Assembly (NCBI GenBank): GCA_937973905.1
Contig: CALJJR010000023.1
Coordinates: forward strand, 1 to 61,487
DNA: 61,487 bases
Origin: an uncultured Arenicella sp.
GTDB taxonomy: Bacteria; Pseudomonadota; Gammaproteobacteria; Arenicellales; Arenicellaceae
Reading direction: 5' to 3'
The notes under the pieces were generated by a model. That model was not told the DNA's origin, made no database searches, and saw only the letters and a list, made by a program, of their open reading frames with translations. Below, piece after piece: positions 17,366 through 25,985 of this stretch. Position 1 is the first letter of the stretch. Each line of letters starts with the position of its first letter. The translations under genes were made by a program, and so were the position numbers.

Positions 17366-17843
17366 TGCTACAATCCTCTGGTGGTGGCGTCTTGCGACCT
17401 ATTTATATGATTTGATGATGGTAATTAGTGCGCTGTTTTTAGACTATTCTCTCTGCGACATCAGTGGTGCGATCCGATCACGCCCAGTTTGACTCATGCG
17501 GACTTAAAGCCTTGCTAAAACTAGCTTCAATCGAGAAAATGCCACTGTTCTGAACGACACTTATCTGAGTCGTATTTAGAGCATTTAGACCCGAATAATT
17601 GGCGTAGATTAGGCCGCATCGTGGCGTTCCCAGCTTCAACCAATTGGCGCAGTTTCGCACGCGAGTAAGAGAGCGGCTTAGAGCCAGATTTGAGTTGTTT
17701 TGGGTCCAGTGAATTGCGACTATTGATTGACCAAGCGCTGTCATATCAGAGAGCGAAAAGTCACTTCCAATTCTACGCGCCATCAACACAATAAAAGTAG
17801 CCTCAAAAGGCATACTAGGATAGCAAGAGGAGTAGTCAGCCAC
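17366..17843. promoter_or_regulatory. Divergent promoter region between fhs and the betaine/C1 cluster
   Basis: 478 bases between two divergently transcribed genes. It must hold promoters for both fhs and the large plus-strand cluster. I could not pick out a well-spaced sigma-70 pair with confidence. A TATAAA occurs on the minus strand shortly before fhs, and an AAGAGGAG ribosome-binding site precedes the plus-strand gene at about 17825-17832. A long minus-strand open frame in this gap has no recognisable domain and is judged spurious. I looked for a glycine riboswitch and did not recognise one. Confidence 0.35.
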
Positions 17844-20336
17844 ATGAAAACCCACGTAAAAGCCCTGGTTGTTGGTGGCGGCGCAGTAGGCGCCGGCATT
17901 GCGTATCATCTAGCAAAGTATGGCTGGGAGGACGTTATGTTGGTTGAGCGCGACGAGCTGACATCTGGGTCTACATGGCATGCTGCGGGCCTATTGCCCT
18001 TGTTTAATATGGGTTACGCAACGTCTCATCTACACGATTATTCAGTCGACTTTTATAAAACTCTAGAGCAAGAAACAGGCTTGAACGCTGGGTTTTCGGT
18101 GGTTGGCAATTTACGGATGGCCCAGTCTCAAGACCGGATGGATGAGTTTCTACTCTACGGATCTACCGCGGAAACTGTCGGTATTCCTTATGAGAAGTTG
18201 ACGCCAGCACAGATAAAAGAGCGTTGGCCTTTGATCCACGTTGATGATCTGGTCGGTGCCATTTACCACCCCACTGATGGTTATATCAATCCTGCTGACG
18301 TTACTATGGCGATGGCCAAAGGCGCCCGTCAGCGCGGTGTGACTATCGAACGAAAATGGCAGGTGGATGCCTACCAATGGACTGGCGCTGAATGGCGAGT
18401 CACGCTCACCAAAATGAAGGATCAGGGCGGCAATCTAGTGGTCACAGAAGAACAAGTTGTGGTGACTGCGGAACACGTTGTCACAGCCACAGGCAACCAT
18501 GCCCAGCGTACCGCTCAACTGCTTGGAATTAAGATTCCAGCAATTCCAGTTGAGCACCAATTTATTGTGACTGAGCCGGATGCAGCGTTGCAGGCTTGGC
18601 GAGCTGAGGGTAATCCGGAGCACCCAGTAATTCGTGATGCAGATGCTCAGTCTTACGTGCGTGAGGAGCGAGGCGGCTGGATACTCGGAGTGTACGAGCG
18701 TGGAGCCCCAGCGCGTTTCGAATATGGCGTACCAGATGAGTTCCGCGCCGATCTTTTCCCGCTCGATTTAGAGCGTATCGAAGAGCAGTACATGGCGATG
18801 ATTCATCGCATGCCATCCTGTGAGCAAAGCGGTTTGAAAGACGACTATAACGGCCCCATCTGCTACACGCCAGATGGCAATCCTCTAGTAGGTCCAGCCC
18901 CTGGACTGCGGAATATGTGGCTAGCTGAAGGTTTCAGTTTTGGTATCACTGCTGCCGGTGGGGTAGGGAATTATCTGGCGCAAATGATGGTCGAGGGTGA
19001 GGCGGAAATCGATATGGCTTCGCTTGATCCAAAACGGTATGGCGACTGGATGACCACTGAATATGGTGCCAGAAAGAACGAAGAATGCTATGAGCACGTT
19101 TATGTGCTGCATCATCCCGATGAAGAACGTGAGGCATGTCGTCCGCTGCGTACTTCACCTGCCTACGATCGACAAAAGGCAGCCGGGGCGCAATTTGGTC
19201 AGGTCAACGGTTGGGAGAGACCTAACTACTATGCACCTGAAGGATTTGATGATCACGCTGCTCGCTCATTTCGAAGAGGAGCATGGTGGCAGTACGCGGT
19301 AGCAGAGGCCAAAGCGATTCGCGACAACGTTGGCCTGATCGATGCAACGGCATTCACCAAGCATGTAGTAAAGGGCCCGGGTGCTACGGCGTTTCTGGAT
19401 TGGTTCACTTGCAACAAACTACCTAGTGTGGGACGCATCAATCTCACCTACGCATTGACCGCAAAAGGTACTACACGTACTGAATACACGATCGTGCGAC
19501 GGACAGAAGAGGAATATTATCTAGTATCCGCGGGTGCTTGGACGGCCTATGACGCTGACTTCTTGCGTAAAGCCGCCGCCGATAGAGCCGACCAGTTTGG
19601 TTACGTCGAGATTCAGGATGTCACAACCCAATGGGGCGTGTTTGCGATCGCCGGCCCTAATGCTCGTGCGGTTTTGAGCAAGGTTATAAAGGACGCCGAT
19701 CCAGCCTCAGCTTTATCGAACAAGCGCTTCCCTTGGTTGTCGGCGCGCGATATTGAATTGGGCATGTGCCCGGTGCGAGCCATAAGGGTCGCTTATACCG
19801 GTGAACTTGGCTGGGAATTGCACCATCCGATTGAAATGCAAAACTACTTGTATGACTTGTTGATTGCTGCCGGAGAAGAGTTTCAGATGAAGCTGGTTGG
19901 TGCTCGTGCACAAAACTGGTTGCGGCAAGAGAAGTCATACCGTGCTTTCGGTACCGAATTGGGTCGCGACGCGACCCCGCAAGAAGCCGATCTGCCTCGA
20001 TTTATCGACTTGTCTAAAGAGTTTCATGGTAAAGCCGAGATGGTGGCCACCGGTGTGCGCTGGAAATGCGTGACGCTGCTAATCGATGGTCCTGCTGACG
20101 CGGATCCTTGGGGGCGAGAAGCGCTCTATGATGGTGACGAGAAAGTTGGAAGGCTGACCTCGGGCGGCTATTCAGTCGCGTTTGAAAAGAGTATTGGGCT
20201 TGGCTATGTGACGCCAGAGGTGGCTGAAGTAGGCCAAAAACTGAAGGTCAGAATGCAAGGAGAATTGTGGGATGCAGAAATTGTCGTCGACAGTCCTTAC
20301 GACCCCAAGAACGAAACGATTAGAAAAGACGGTTGA
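17844..20336 (+). CDS. Dimethylglycine dehydrogenase-like FAD/GcvT fusion flavoenzyme
   Basis: An 830-residue two-part enzyme. The N-terminal half is a DAO-type FAD domain with the dinucleotide-binding GGGAVGAGIAYHL at residues 11-23. The GSTWHAAGL motif follows, with H46 at the position of the covalent histidyl-FAD link known from dimethylglycine dehydrogenase. The C-terminal half, from about residue 450, is a GcvT-like folate-binding domain plus GCV_T C-terminal domain (ELGWELHHP, then VGRLTSGGYSVAF). The family oxidatively demethylates dimethylglycine or sarcosine and passes the methylene group to THF. Start at the ATG at 17844, preceded by an AAGAGGAG site; the frame is open to 17727 but lacks support there. 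It leads the same-strand cluster with the corrinoid methyltransferase genes, fitting a role in removing the second and/or third methyl group of glycine betaine. Substrate is inferred. Confidence 0.88.
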   Translation: MKTHVKALVVGGGAVGAGIAYHLAKYGWEDVMLVERDELTSGSTWHAAGLLPLFNMGYATSHLHDYSVDFYKTLEQETGLNAGFSVVGNLRMAQSQDRMDEFLLYGSTAETVGIPYEKLTPAQIKERWPLIHVDDLVGAIYHPTDGYINPADVTMAMAKGARQRGVTIERKWQVDAYQWTGAEWRVTLTKMKDQGGNLVVTEEQVVVTAEHVVTATGNHAQRTAQLLGIKIPAIPVEHQFIVTEPDAALQAWRAEGNPEHPVIRDADAQSYVREERGGWILGVYERGAPARFEYGVPDEFRADLFPLDLERIEEQYMAMIHRMPSCEQSGLKDDYNGPICYTPDGNPLVGPAPGLRNMWLAEGFSFGITAAGGVGNYLAQMMVEGEAEIDMASLDPKRYGDWMTTEYGARKNEECYEHVYVLHHPDEEREACRPLRTSPAYDRQKAAGAQFGQVNGWERPNYYAPEGFDDHAARSFRRGAWWQYAVAEAKAIRDNVGLIDATAFTKHVVKGPGATAFLDWFTCNKLPSVGRINLTYALTAKGTTRTEYTIVRRTEEEYYLVSAGAWTAYDADFLRKAAADRADQFGYVEIQDVTTQWGVFAIAGPNARAVLSKVIKDADPASALSNKRFPWLSARDIELGMCPVRAIRVAYTGELGWELHHPIEMQNYLYDLLIAAGEEFQMKLVGARAQNWLRQEKSYRAFGTELGRDATPQEADLPRFIDLSKEFHGKAEMVATGVRWKCVTLLIDGPADADPWGREALYDGDEKVGRLTSGGYSVAFEKSIGLGYVTPEVAEVGQKLKVRMQGELWDAEIVVDSPYDPKNETIRKDG

Positions 20337-20486
20337 TGCTGGTACGCAGCGGATAACTGGAGATTTTGAACCGATTTATACCAAACAAAGGGTTATGAGG
20401 CGTGTTTGAGAAAGTCTCGGCTGCCATCCTGTTGTTGAATTACGAATATAGAAAAAACCTGCTCAGGGCGGGTGTTGGAGAAGACG

Positions 20487-21173
20487 ATGAGTGATGACCA
20501 AGATTTTGATCTAAAAGATCTCGACGACGGTGAATTGGTGGAGCAAATTCAGGACGATCTTTATGATGGTCTTGAAGGCGAAGTCGCTGAAGGGGTCGAA
20601 ATACTTTTAGATCGTGGCCAAGACGCGAACGATGTGCTGGGCAATGCCTTGGTGGGCGGCATGAAAATTGTCGGCGAAGATTTTCGCGATGGAATTTTGT
20701 TCGTGCCTGAAGTGCTTAAATGTGCTGCGGCGATGAAAGCCGGGATGGTGCTGTTACGACCAATACTCGCAAATAGCAGCATTGATATCTCACTCGGTAA
20801 GTTCGTAATTGGAACCGTGAAAGGGGATATTCACGATATTGGTAAAAACCTAGTCGGCATGATGTTGGAGGGCGCGGGTTTTGAAGTGATTGATTTAGGA
20901 ATCAATAACCCAGTTGAAAACTACCTCGAAGCCTGCGATGAGCATAAGCCGGTAATCATGGGTATGTCAGCATTGCTCACCACGACCATGCCTTATATGG
21001 GAGTTGTGATCGAAGAGTTCGACAAGCGCGGGATGATGGATGACATTCACATCATGGTGGGTGGCGCGCCGTTGAATCAAGAATTCGCTGACGCGATTGG
21101 TGCACCTGCCTACGGTCGCGACGCTGCTAGAAGTTCCGAAATGGCAGCCGATTACGCGCGCAGCTTACAGTAA
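20487..21173 (+). CDS. Corrinoid (B12-binding) methyl-carrier protein, MttC/MtgC-like
   Basis: A 228-residue cobalamin carrier that shuttles a methyl group between an MttB-family methyltransferase and a THF methyltransferase. The N-terminal helical cap domain is followed by a Rossmann B12 domain with the base-off ligand motif D114-I-H116-D-I-G119 and the downstream MGMSALLTTTM and MVGGAPLN segments. An in-frame GTG at 20472 exists, but the ATG at 20487, spaced behind GGAG, is better. The first 36 residues contain 15 acidic and one basic residue, an unusually acidic extension. Its partners in this cluster carry Arg-rich tails, which may matter for docking (see findings). It lies 150 bp after the flavoenzyme and 28 bp before the oxygenase gene. 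Confidence 0.94.
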   Translation: MSDDQDFDLKDLDDGELVEQIQDDLYDGLEGEVAEGVEILLDRGQDANDVLGNALVGGMKIVGEDFRDGILFVPEVLKCAAAMKAGMVLLRPILANSSIDISLGKFVIGTVKGDIHDIGKNLVGMMLEGAGFEVIDLGINNPVENYLEACDEHKPVIMGMSALLTTTMPYMGVVIEEFDKRGMMDDIHIMVGGAPLNQEFADAIGAPAYGRDAARSSEMAADYARSLQ

Positions 21174-21201
21174 AAGTTGCTCAGAGTGTTGGTTGCAGAT
21201 T

Positions 21202-22317
21202 ATGTTGACGCTCGCTAAAAACGCTCTAACCATAGAGTTAGACAAAGCTGCCACTTTCCACTACGTGTGGCTACGCGACAATTGTCCATGCGCCAAATGC
21301 GTTCATCCGGATACGAAGGAACGCATTCTGGTTACACACACAATTGCTGACGATATCGCTCCGGAGTCCGCTGAATTGCGCGACAACGAATTACTTGTCA
21401 ACTGGAACCAAGCTCAACATCAGAGCCGCTACTCAATAGACTGGCTGGCGGCGCACAATTACAGTGATCACGCATTTGAATCTGACTCGGCTATTGGTTC
21501 CTCGGTTCTTTGGGGCAAAGAACTGCAAGATCACATTCCAACTTTTTCCTATCAAGACCTGCGCAATGATGATCTTGTGTTGTTGGAGTGGTGTGAGGCT
21601 CTGAGAGACTATGGGCTTTCGATAATTCGCGGCGCACCGCTAGAAGAGGGCGAGATTGAACGTTTTGCTGAACATGTCGCGGTAGTGCGCGAGACCATTT
21701 ACGATCGACTACACAACGTTCGTGCCACACCAGGCGAATACAATGCTTATAACGTGGCGTCTACGACTCTTGAACTTAAACCGCATACCGACATGCCGAA
21801 TTACAATAATCCGCCCGGCGTGCAAATGTTTCACTTTCTGGTCAATGAGAGTGAAGGTGGCCACAGCACAGCGGTTGACGGCTTCAATGTTGCCAAGCAA
21901 TTATTGGAACAAGACCCTGATGCCTACCGAGTGCTGAGCCAAACACCGGTCCACTTCAAAATGTTCAGCGCTCGAGGCGACATAGAGTCGCGCAACCCCC
22001 TACTAACACTTGATACCGATCAGAGATTGAAGGTTTTTCGTTATTCTAATCAACTGGCGCAACCCGCCAACTTGTCGATTGATGATATGGAAGCTTTCTA
22101 TAGCGCCTATCGAAAGCTTGGCCGCCTAGTTGAAGCACCCGAAAACATGGTTGAATTTCGGCTTAACACGGGCGATATGATGGCGACGAATAACCTTAGG
22201 GTAATGCACGGTAGAAAAGCATTCGATCCAAGCACGGGCGACCGACACTTGCAATTATCGTATATGGATATGGACGACGTTTTAAGTCGCATTCGAATGA
22301 TTAGAAAAGCGCTATGA
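21202..22317 (+). CDS. Fe(II)/2-oxoglutarate oxygenase, TmpA-like (gamma-butyrobetaine-hydroxylase family)
   Basis: A 371-residue protein. The N-terminal DUF971-like zinc domain has C28-P-C30-A-K-C33. The catalytic TauD/BBOX jelly roll carries iron ligands H195-T-D197 and H336 (in VMHGRKAF). The family hydroxylates trimethylammonium compounds next to the quaternary nitrogen chain; members include gamma-butyrobetaine hydroxylase, trimethyllysine hydroxylase and TmpA. TmpA hydroxylates 2-(trimethylammonio)ethylphosphonate at C1. The four-base overlap (ATGA) with an HD-domain oxygenase gene is the tmpA-tmpB arrangement and is the main reason to prefer TmpA over carnitine synthesis. The frame is open back to 21097 inside the corrinoid gene; the ATG at 21202 matches the family N-terminus. 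Substrate assignment is inference. Confidence 0.85.
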   Translation: MLTLAKNALTIELDKAATFHYVWLRDNCPCAKCVHPDTKERILVTHTIADDIAPESAELRDNELLVNWNQAQHQSRYSIDWLAAHNYSDHAFESDSAIGSSVLWGKELQDHIPTFSYQDLRNDDLVLLEWCEALRDYGLSIIRGAPLEEGEIERFAEHVAVVRETIYDRLHNVRATPGEYNAYNVASTTLELKPHTDMPNYNNPPGVQMFHFLVNESEGGHSTAVDGFNVAKQLLEQDPDAYRVLSQTPVHFKMFSARGDIESRNPLLTLDTDQRLKVFRYSNQLAQPANLSIDDMEAFYSAYRKLGRLVEAPENMVEFRLNTGDMMATNNLRVMHGRKAFDPSTGDRHLQLSYMDMDDVLSRIRMIRKAL

Positions 22318-22895
22318 AAAAAGTAGCGTTTACTAAAATGGAGGACGGTACAGCGGCCGAATACGTGTTCCTAGATAAATTGGAAGATGAGTTCAAAGCT
22401 GCTCTGCCGAATAAGTTGCTGGCTCAACTTGAGGGTTTGGAATACTCACTTTCAGGTTATCAGATTTCGCGACTTGAACATTGTTTGCAGGCCGCGACTC
22501 GTGCACACCGTGCGGGCGAAAAAAGAGAATGGGTTATGGCCGCTCTACTGCATGATATCGGTGATGAGCTAGCGCCTTATTCGCACAGTGAAATGGCGGC
22601 GGCGATTCTGCGCCCTTTTGTGAGCGACGAAGTGTATTGGGTGGTAAAGCATCACGGTTTATTCCAAATGTACTATTACGCGCATCACTCTGGCGGTGAT
22701 CGGCATGCGCGAGACATGTTTAAGAATCATAAGTATTTTGATTCCGCAGTAAGGTTTTGTCATGACTATGATCAAAACTGCTTCGACCCTGGTTACCAAT
22801 CCGAGCCACTGGCTTTTTTTGCGCCGATGGTAAAAGAGTTTTTTAGTCAATCCAGGGTAGATGACCCGGAGCATGAGGCACGTTATGGCGGGTAA
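22314..22895 (+). CDS. HD-domain mixed-valent diiron oxygenase, TmpB/PhnZ-like
   Basis: A 193-residue HD-domain protein whose pattern matches the C-P bond-cleaving oxygenase PhnZ and its relative TmpB rather than an HD phosphohydrolase. Likely diiron ligands are H56 (in LEHCLQA), H80-D81 (LLHDIGD), H91 (SHSEMAA), H114 (KHHGLFQ) and an aspartate near 151-153 (CHDYD). The spacing resembles PhnZ at the N-terminal sites. PhnZ splits 1-hydroxy-2-aminoethylphosphonate to glycine and phosphate; TmpB splits the trimethylated analogue to glycine betaine and phosphate. Translation is coupled to the oxygenase gene upstream. Downstream corrinoid genes would consume the betaine. The alternative is an uncharacterised HD enzyme on another hydroxylated quaternary amine. 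Confidence 0.8.
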   Translation: MKKVAFTKMEDGTAAEYVFLDKLEDEFKAALPNKLLAQLEGLEYSLSGYQISRLEHCLQAATRAHRAGEKREWVMAALLHDIGDELAPYSHSEMAAAILRPFVSDEVYWVVKHHGLFQMYYYAHHSGGDRHARDMFKNHKYFDSAVRFCHDYDQNCFDPGYQSEPLAFFAPMVKEFFSQSRVDDPEHEARYGG

Positions 22896-23499
22896 ACGGT
22901 TAGTTTTAGGCTGTGGTGCTTTAGCTCACGACATGATTGCGTTGGTGAAAAATAACGAGGCGCTCAAGGCGGTAATCGACATTCGATGTTTGCCTGCAAA
23001 ATTACATAACACACCGCAATTGATCGCCGGTGAGGTCGATAAGTACCTCCAGCAACATGGCCACAATTATGCGGATATTTTTGTTGCTTATGGTGATTGT
23101 GGAACAGCTGGTGAGTTGGATAGGGTGCTCGATAAATATCAAGCTCAGCGTCTTCCGGGTGCGCATTGCTATGAGTTTTTTGCTGGCTCCGATCATTACC
23201 AAGGACTGATTGATGAAGAAATCGGTAGCTTTTTCCTGACCGACTATTTAGTACGGCATTTTGAAAGATTGGTGATCGAAGGGCTCGGCTTGGACCGTTA
23301 TCCAGAACTCTTTGATGATTATTTTAAGCATTACAAACGCTTGGTTTATTTGGCTCAGACTGAGAATGCAGAGCTGCGGGATAAGGCACGACGACACGCA
23401 GAAGCGTTTGGGCTTGATTATGAGTATCGAATGGTGGGCATTGCCGGGCTACAACCGTTAGCGGGTGCGCCATTTCGAATAGAGGTGAATCATGTATAG
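22885..23499 (+). CDS. DUF1638 protein
   Basis: About 204 residues of the DUF1638 family, recognised by the N-terminal RLVLGCGALAHDM motif and the internal YGDCGTAGELD segment with conserved cysteines. The biochemical function is not established to my knowledge. Homologues recur beside MttB-family methyltransferases and corrinoid proteins in Archaea, clostridia and marine Proteobacteria, which points to a role in corrinoid methyl transfer or cofactor handling. The start at the ATG at 22885 overlaps the previous gene by 11 bases and has GAGG upstream; an ATG at 22861 is also in frame. The stop overlaps the next gene by eight bases, so the three genes are translationally linked. Confidence 0.8.
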   Translation: MAGKRLVLGCGALAHDMIALVKNNEALKAVIDIRCLPAKLHNTPQLIAGEVDKYLQQHGHNYADIFVAYGDCGTAGELDRVLDKYQAQRLPGAHCYEFFAGSDHYQGLIDEEIGSFFLTDYLVRHFERLVIEGLGLDRYPELFDDYFKHYKRLVYLAQTENAELRDKARRHAEAFGLDYEYRMVGIAGLQPLAGAPFRIEVNHV

Positions 23500-23980
23500 T
23501 CTGCGCCGCTTCGCTACTCGACATTCACGTGCTTTCGAGGCTTTTTACAATTTTGCTGAGCCCGTCATCCTACCGATAATGAGTGGGCTGAGTAAGCTTT
23601 CAGGTGGGCGGCTGGATGCGCCCATGACGTGGGTTGAAAAACAGGCCAAGGGCGCGCTATTCGATTGCCAAATGTGTGGCAATTGTGTGCTCTCCAGCAC
23701 TGGCATGACGTGCCCAATGAATTGTCCAAAAACCATCCGTAACGGCCCCTGTGGCGGCGTGCGCGAAAACGGTAATTGTGAAGTTAAACCAGAAATGAGA
23801 TGTGTTTGGGTCGAGGCCTGGGATGGCGCATCGCGCATGCGAGGCGGCGACAAAATTCATACGGTACAGTTCGCTAGTGACCGGTCTAAGCGTGGCACAA
23901 GTGCTTGGCTCAATATACTCAAGCAACGCGAGTTGGAAGCAGCCGGCCGCGTAAAATCTGCGCCTCCGCGAACTCAATAG
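23492..23980 (+). CDS. metV: MetV-like methylenetetrahydrofolate reductase partner (MTHFR_C domain)
   Basis: A 162-residue cysteine-rich protein of the MTHFR C-terminal/virulence-factor family. Eight cysteines cluster at C59, C62, C65, C74, C78, C87, C96 and C104 (CQMCGNC, CPMNCPK, GPCGG), suited to a metal or Fe-S site. In acetogens MetV forms a complex with a short MetF to make a methylene-THF reductase of different electron-donor use. Here a short MetF follows 9 bp later, supporting such a MetVF complex. In this cluster it would run in the oxidative direction, turning the methyl-THF derived from betaine into methylene-THF. That direction is inferred. Confidence 0.85.
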   Translation: MYSLRRFATRHSRAFEAFYNFAEPVILPIMSGLSKLSGGRLDAPMTWVEKQAKGALFDCQMCGNCVLSSTGMTCPMNCPKTIRNGPCGGVRENGNCEVKPEMRCVWVEAWDGASRMRGGDKIHTVQFASDRSKRGTSAWLNILKQRELEAAGRVKSAPPRTQ

Positions 23981-23989
23981 GCTAGCGAG

Positions 23990-25003
23990 ATGAACGCACC
24001 AGATCATCATCCCTTTGTGGAAGATCCCGGCAGCCCACTGCCGCCCCTGGAGGGTCATGTTTCCCTTGGCCGTTTTGAACGAGTTTTACGTGCAGGGCAA
24101 TTCGCTGTGACGAGTGAAATCGCTCCACCCGATTCTGCCGATGCTGAAGAAGTGTATCGCCGCGCAGCGTTGTTTGACGGAGCTATTGATGCCATTAACG
24201 CGACCGACGGTTCGGGCGCAAACTGCCATATGTCCAGCGTCGCTGTGTGTGCTTTGTTGTCGCACATTGGTTACTCGCCAATATTGCAAATTTCTTGCCG
24301 TGATAAAAACCGCATTGCTATCCAAGGAGACGTTTTGGGCGCTGCGGCAATGGGGGTCTGCAACGTGCTCGCCCTAACCGGTGATGACGTTTCAGCAGGC
24401 GATCACCCAGAGGCAAAACCGGTATTTGACCTAGATAGTATTTCGCTCCTTTCTACCATTAAAACAATGCGCGACGAGTCGAAATTTTTGAGTGGGCGAA
24501 AACTGGATATGCCGCCAAAGATATTCGCAGGATCCTCAATCAATCCGTTTGTGCCTCCGGTTGAAAATCGGGTGGATCAACTCAAGAAGAAGATTGATGC
24601 GGGTGCTGAATTTATTCAAAGCCAATATTGTTTTGATCTAACAATTCTCAAAGACATGATGGCGCGAGCGGTTGATGCGGGCTTAACGGAAAGAGCATTT
24701 ATTTTGCCGGGAGTCGGCACTTTAGCCTCCGCGCGTACAGCTCGATGGTTACGCACCAATGTTCCGGGTGTTTATATCCCTGACGAGATTATTTTGCGCT
24801 TAGAGGGCGCAGAAAATCAGAAGCGTGAAGGTCAAAAAATCTGTGTTGAGCTCATGCAGCAAGTAAAAGAAATTGATGGCGTACATGGCGTTCACATCAT
24901 GGCCTATAAGCAAGAAGAATTCGTACGTGAAATGGTGGCGGAGTCGGGTGTGCTGGATGATCGAGAAGCCTGGGCACCCGAAGACACCGGCGCTATTGCG
25001 TAG
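23990..25003 (+). CDS. metF: Methylenetetrahydrofolate reductase MetF-like
   Basis: A 337-residue TIM-barrel flavoprotein of the MTHFR family. Family features include the N-terminal AVTSEIAPPDSADAEEV strand-loop with its catalytic-type glutamate, ILQISCRDKNR, the VLALTGDDVSAGDH flavin loop and GAEFIQSQYCFDL. It has an N-terminal extension of about 30 residues (proline-rich) before the barrel. Paired with MetV directly upstream, it interconverts 5-methyl-THF and 5,10-methylene-THF. The position inside the corrinoid cluster suggests a dedicated catabolic copy separate from the biosynthetic MetF used for methionine. Electron acceptor unknown. Confidence 0.9.
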   Translation: MNAPDHHPFVEDPGSPLPPLEGHVSLGRFERVLRAGQFAVTSEIAPPDSADAEEVYRRAALFDGAIDAINATDGSGANCHMSSVAVCALLSHIGYSPILQISCRDKNRIAIQGDVLGAAAMGVCNVLALTGDDVSAGDHPEAKPVFDLDSISLLSTIKTMRDESKFLSGRKLDMPPKIFAGSSINPFVPPVENRVDQLKKKIDAGAEFIQSQYCFDLTILKDMMARAVDAGLTERAFILPGVGTLASARTARWLRTNVPGVYIPDEIILRLEGAENQKREGQKICVELMQQVKEIDGVHGVHIMAYKQEEFVREMVAESGVLDDREAWAPEDTGAIA

Positions 25004-25054
25004 CTAGCATTTCAATCTAATAACAATAAACATAAAACTTTTGCAGGAACCAGA

Positions 25055-25972
25055 ATGACACACACTAGAATTACCTCGCCTAAGCAAGAAGTCATCATCG
25101 GGTTTGATCGACCGTTCACCATGATTGGAGAACGAATAAATCCAACAGGTCGAAAAATTCTGGCCGCTGAAATGAAGGAAGGCGACTACAGTCGGGTCGA
25201 GGCAGACGCCATTGCCCAAGTGCAAGCTGGCGCGCAGATGCTCGATGTTAATGCAGGCATACCCCTTGCTGACGAGCCAGCAATTTTGGCTGAGACCATT
25301 CGTCGGGTGCAAGCCGTGGTGGATGTGCCTCTTTGTATTGATTCATCAATTATTGAAGCGCTCGAGGCCGGTCTTGAAGTTTACCAAGGTCGCCCATTGG
25401 TCAATTCAACCACTGCAGAAGAAGAAGTGATGGAGCGCGTCTTGCCGCTAGTGAAAAAGTACGACGCGGCGGTGGTGGCGATATCCAACGATGAGACCGG
25501 CATTTCTGAAGACCCAGACGTGCGTTTTGAAATCGCCAAACGTATCGTAGAACGTGCCCAAGACTATGGCATAAAGCCAGAGGACGTTGTAGTAGACCCG
25601 CTGGTGATGCCGATCGGCGCAATTGGTCAAGCGGGTCAGCAAGTCTTTCAGTTAGTCAGACGCCTGCGTGATGAACTCAAAGTAAACACAACGTGCGGCG
25701 CTTCTAATATTAGTTTTGGTATCCCCAATCGACATGGAATCAACAATGCGTTCCTGCCAATGGCAATTGCCGCTGGCATGACGTCGGCGATTGTGAATCC
25801 GCTGCATGCGGGCTTGGTTCAATCCGTTCATGCAGCGGACGTGCTCGCCGGCACCGACAGCAATTGTGAGAATTGGATTAATACTTATCGGGAACCACCT
25901 AAAGAGGGTGAATCGGCGGCTGGAGGGCGTGGCAACCGTGAAGGGCGCCGCAATCGTCGTCGTCGAGCATAG
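25055..25972 (+). CDS. Methyltetrahydrofolate:corrinoid methyltransferase, MtgA/AcsE-like
   Basis: A 305-residue pterin-binding TIM barrel that moves methyl groups between the corrinoid protein and THF. Visible motifs are the pterin-pocket TMIGERINPTGRK, QMLDVNAGIPLADE, CIDSS, NSTTAEEEVM, VVDPLVMPIG and TCGASNISFGIPNR with the usual active-site Asn/Gly pattern. Length fits the stand-alone AcsE/MtgA type, not full MetH. The C-terminal 16 residues form a Gly/Arg-rich tail ending RRNRRRRA that is not part of the barrel. Similar tails occur on the activator and the MttB-like protein nearby. Starts at the ATG at 25055 after a 51-bp gap. Confidence 0.92.
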   Translation: MTHTRITSPKQEVIIGFDRPFTMIGERINPTGRKILAAEMKEGDYSRVEADAIAQVQAGAQMLDVNAGIPLADEPAILAETIRRVQAVVDVPLCIDSSIIEALEAGLEVYQGRPLVNSTTAEEEVMERVLPLVKKYDAAVVAISNDETGISEDPDVRFEIAKRIVERAQDYGIKPEDVVVDPLVMPIGAIGQAGQQVFQLVRRLRDELKVNTTCGASNISFGIPNRHGINNAFLPMAIAAGMTSAIVNPLHAGLVQSVHAADVLAGTDSNCENWINTYREPPKEGESAAGGRGNREGRRNRRRRA

Positions 25973-25985
25973 TGAGAATTTAACA

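Noticed and set aside
17366-17843. Glycine or SAM riboswitch controlling the betaine cluster
   Set aside because: I looked for the conserved core and paired elements and did not recognise any; a covariance-model scan would be needed to settle it.
17478-17909. 143-codon minus-strand open frame in the fhs divergent region
   Set aside because: No recognisable domain, overlaps the start of the plus-strand flavoenzyme gene, and no ribosome-binding site was seen; treated as chance.
21202-22317. Carnitine biosynthesis by gamma-butyrobetaine hydroxylase
   Set aside because: Not excluded, but the coupled HD-domain oxygenase and the glycine betaine genes fit TmpA better; no carnitine genes are nearby.
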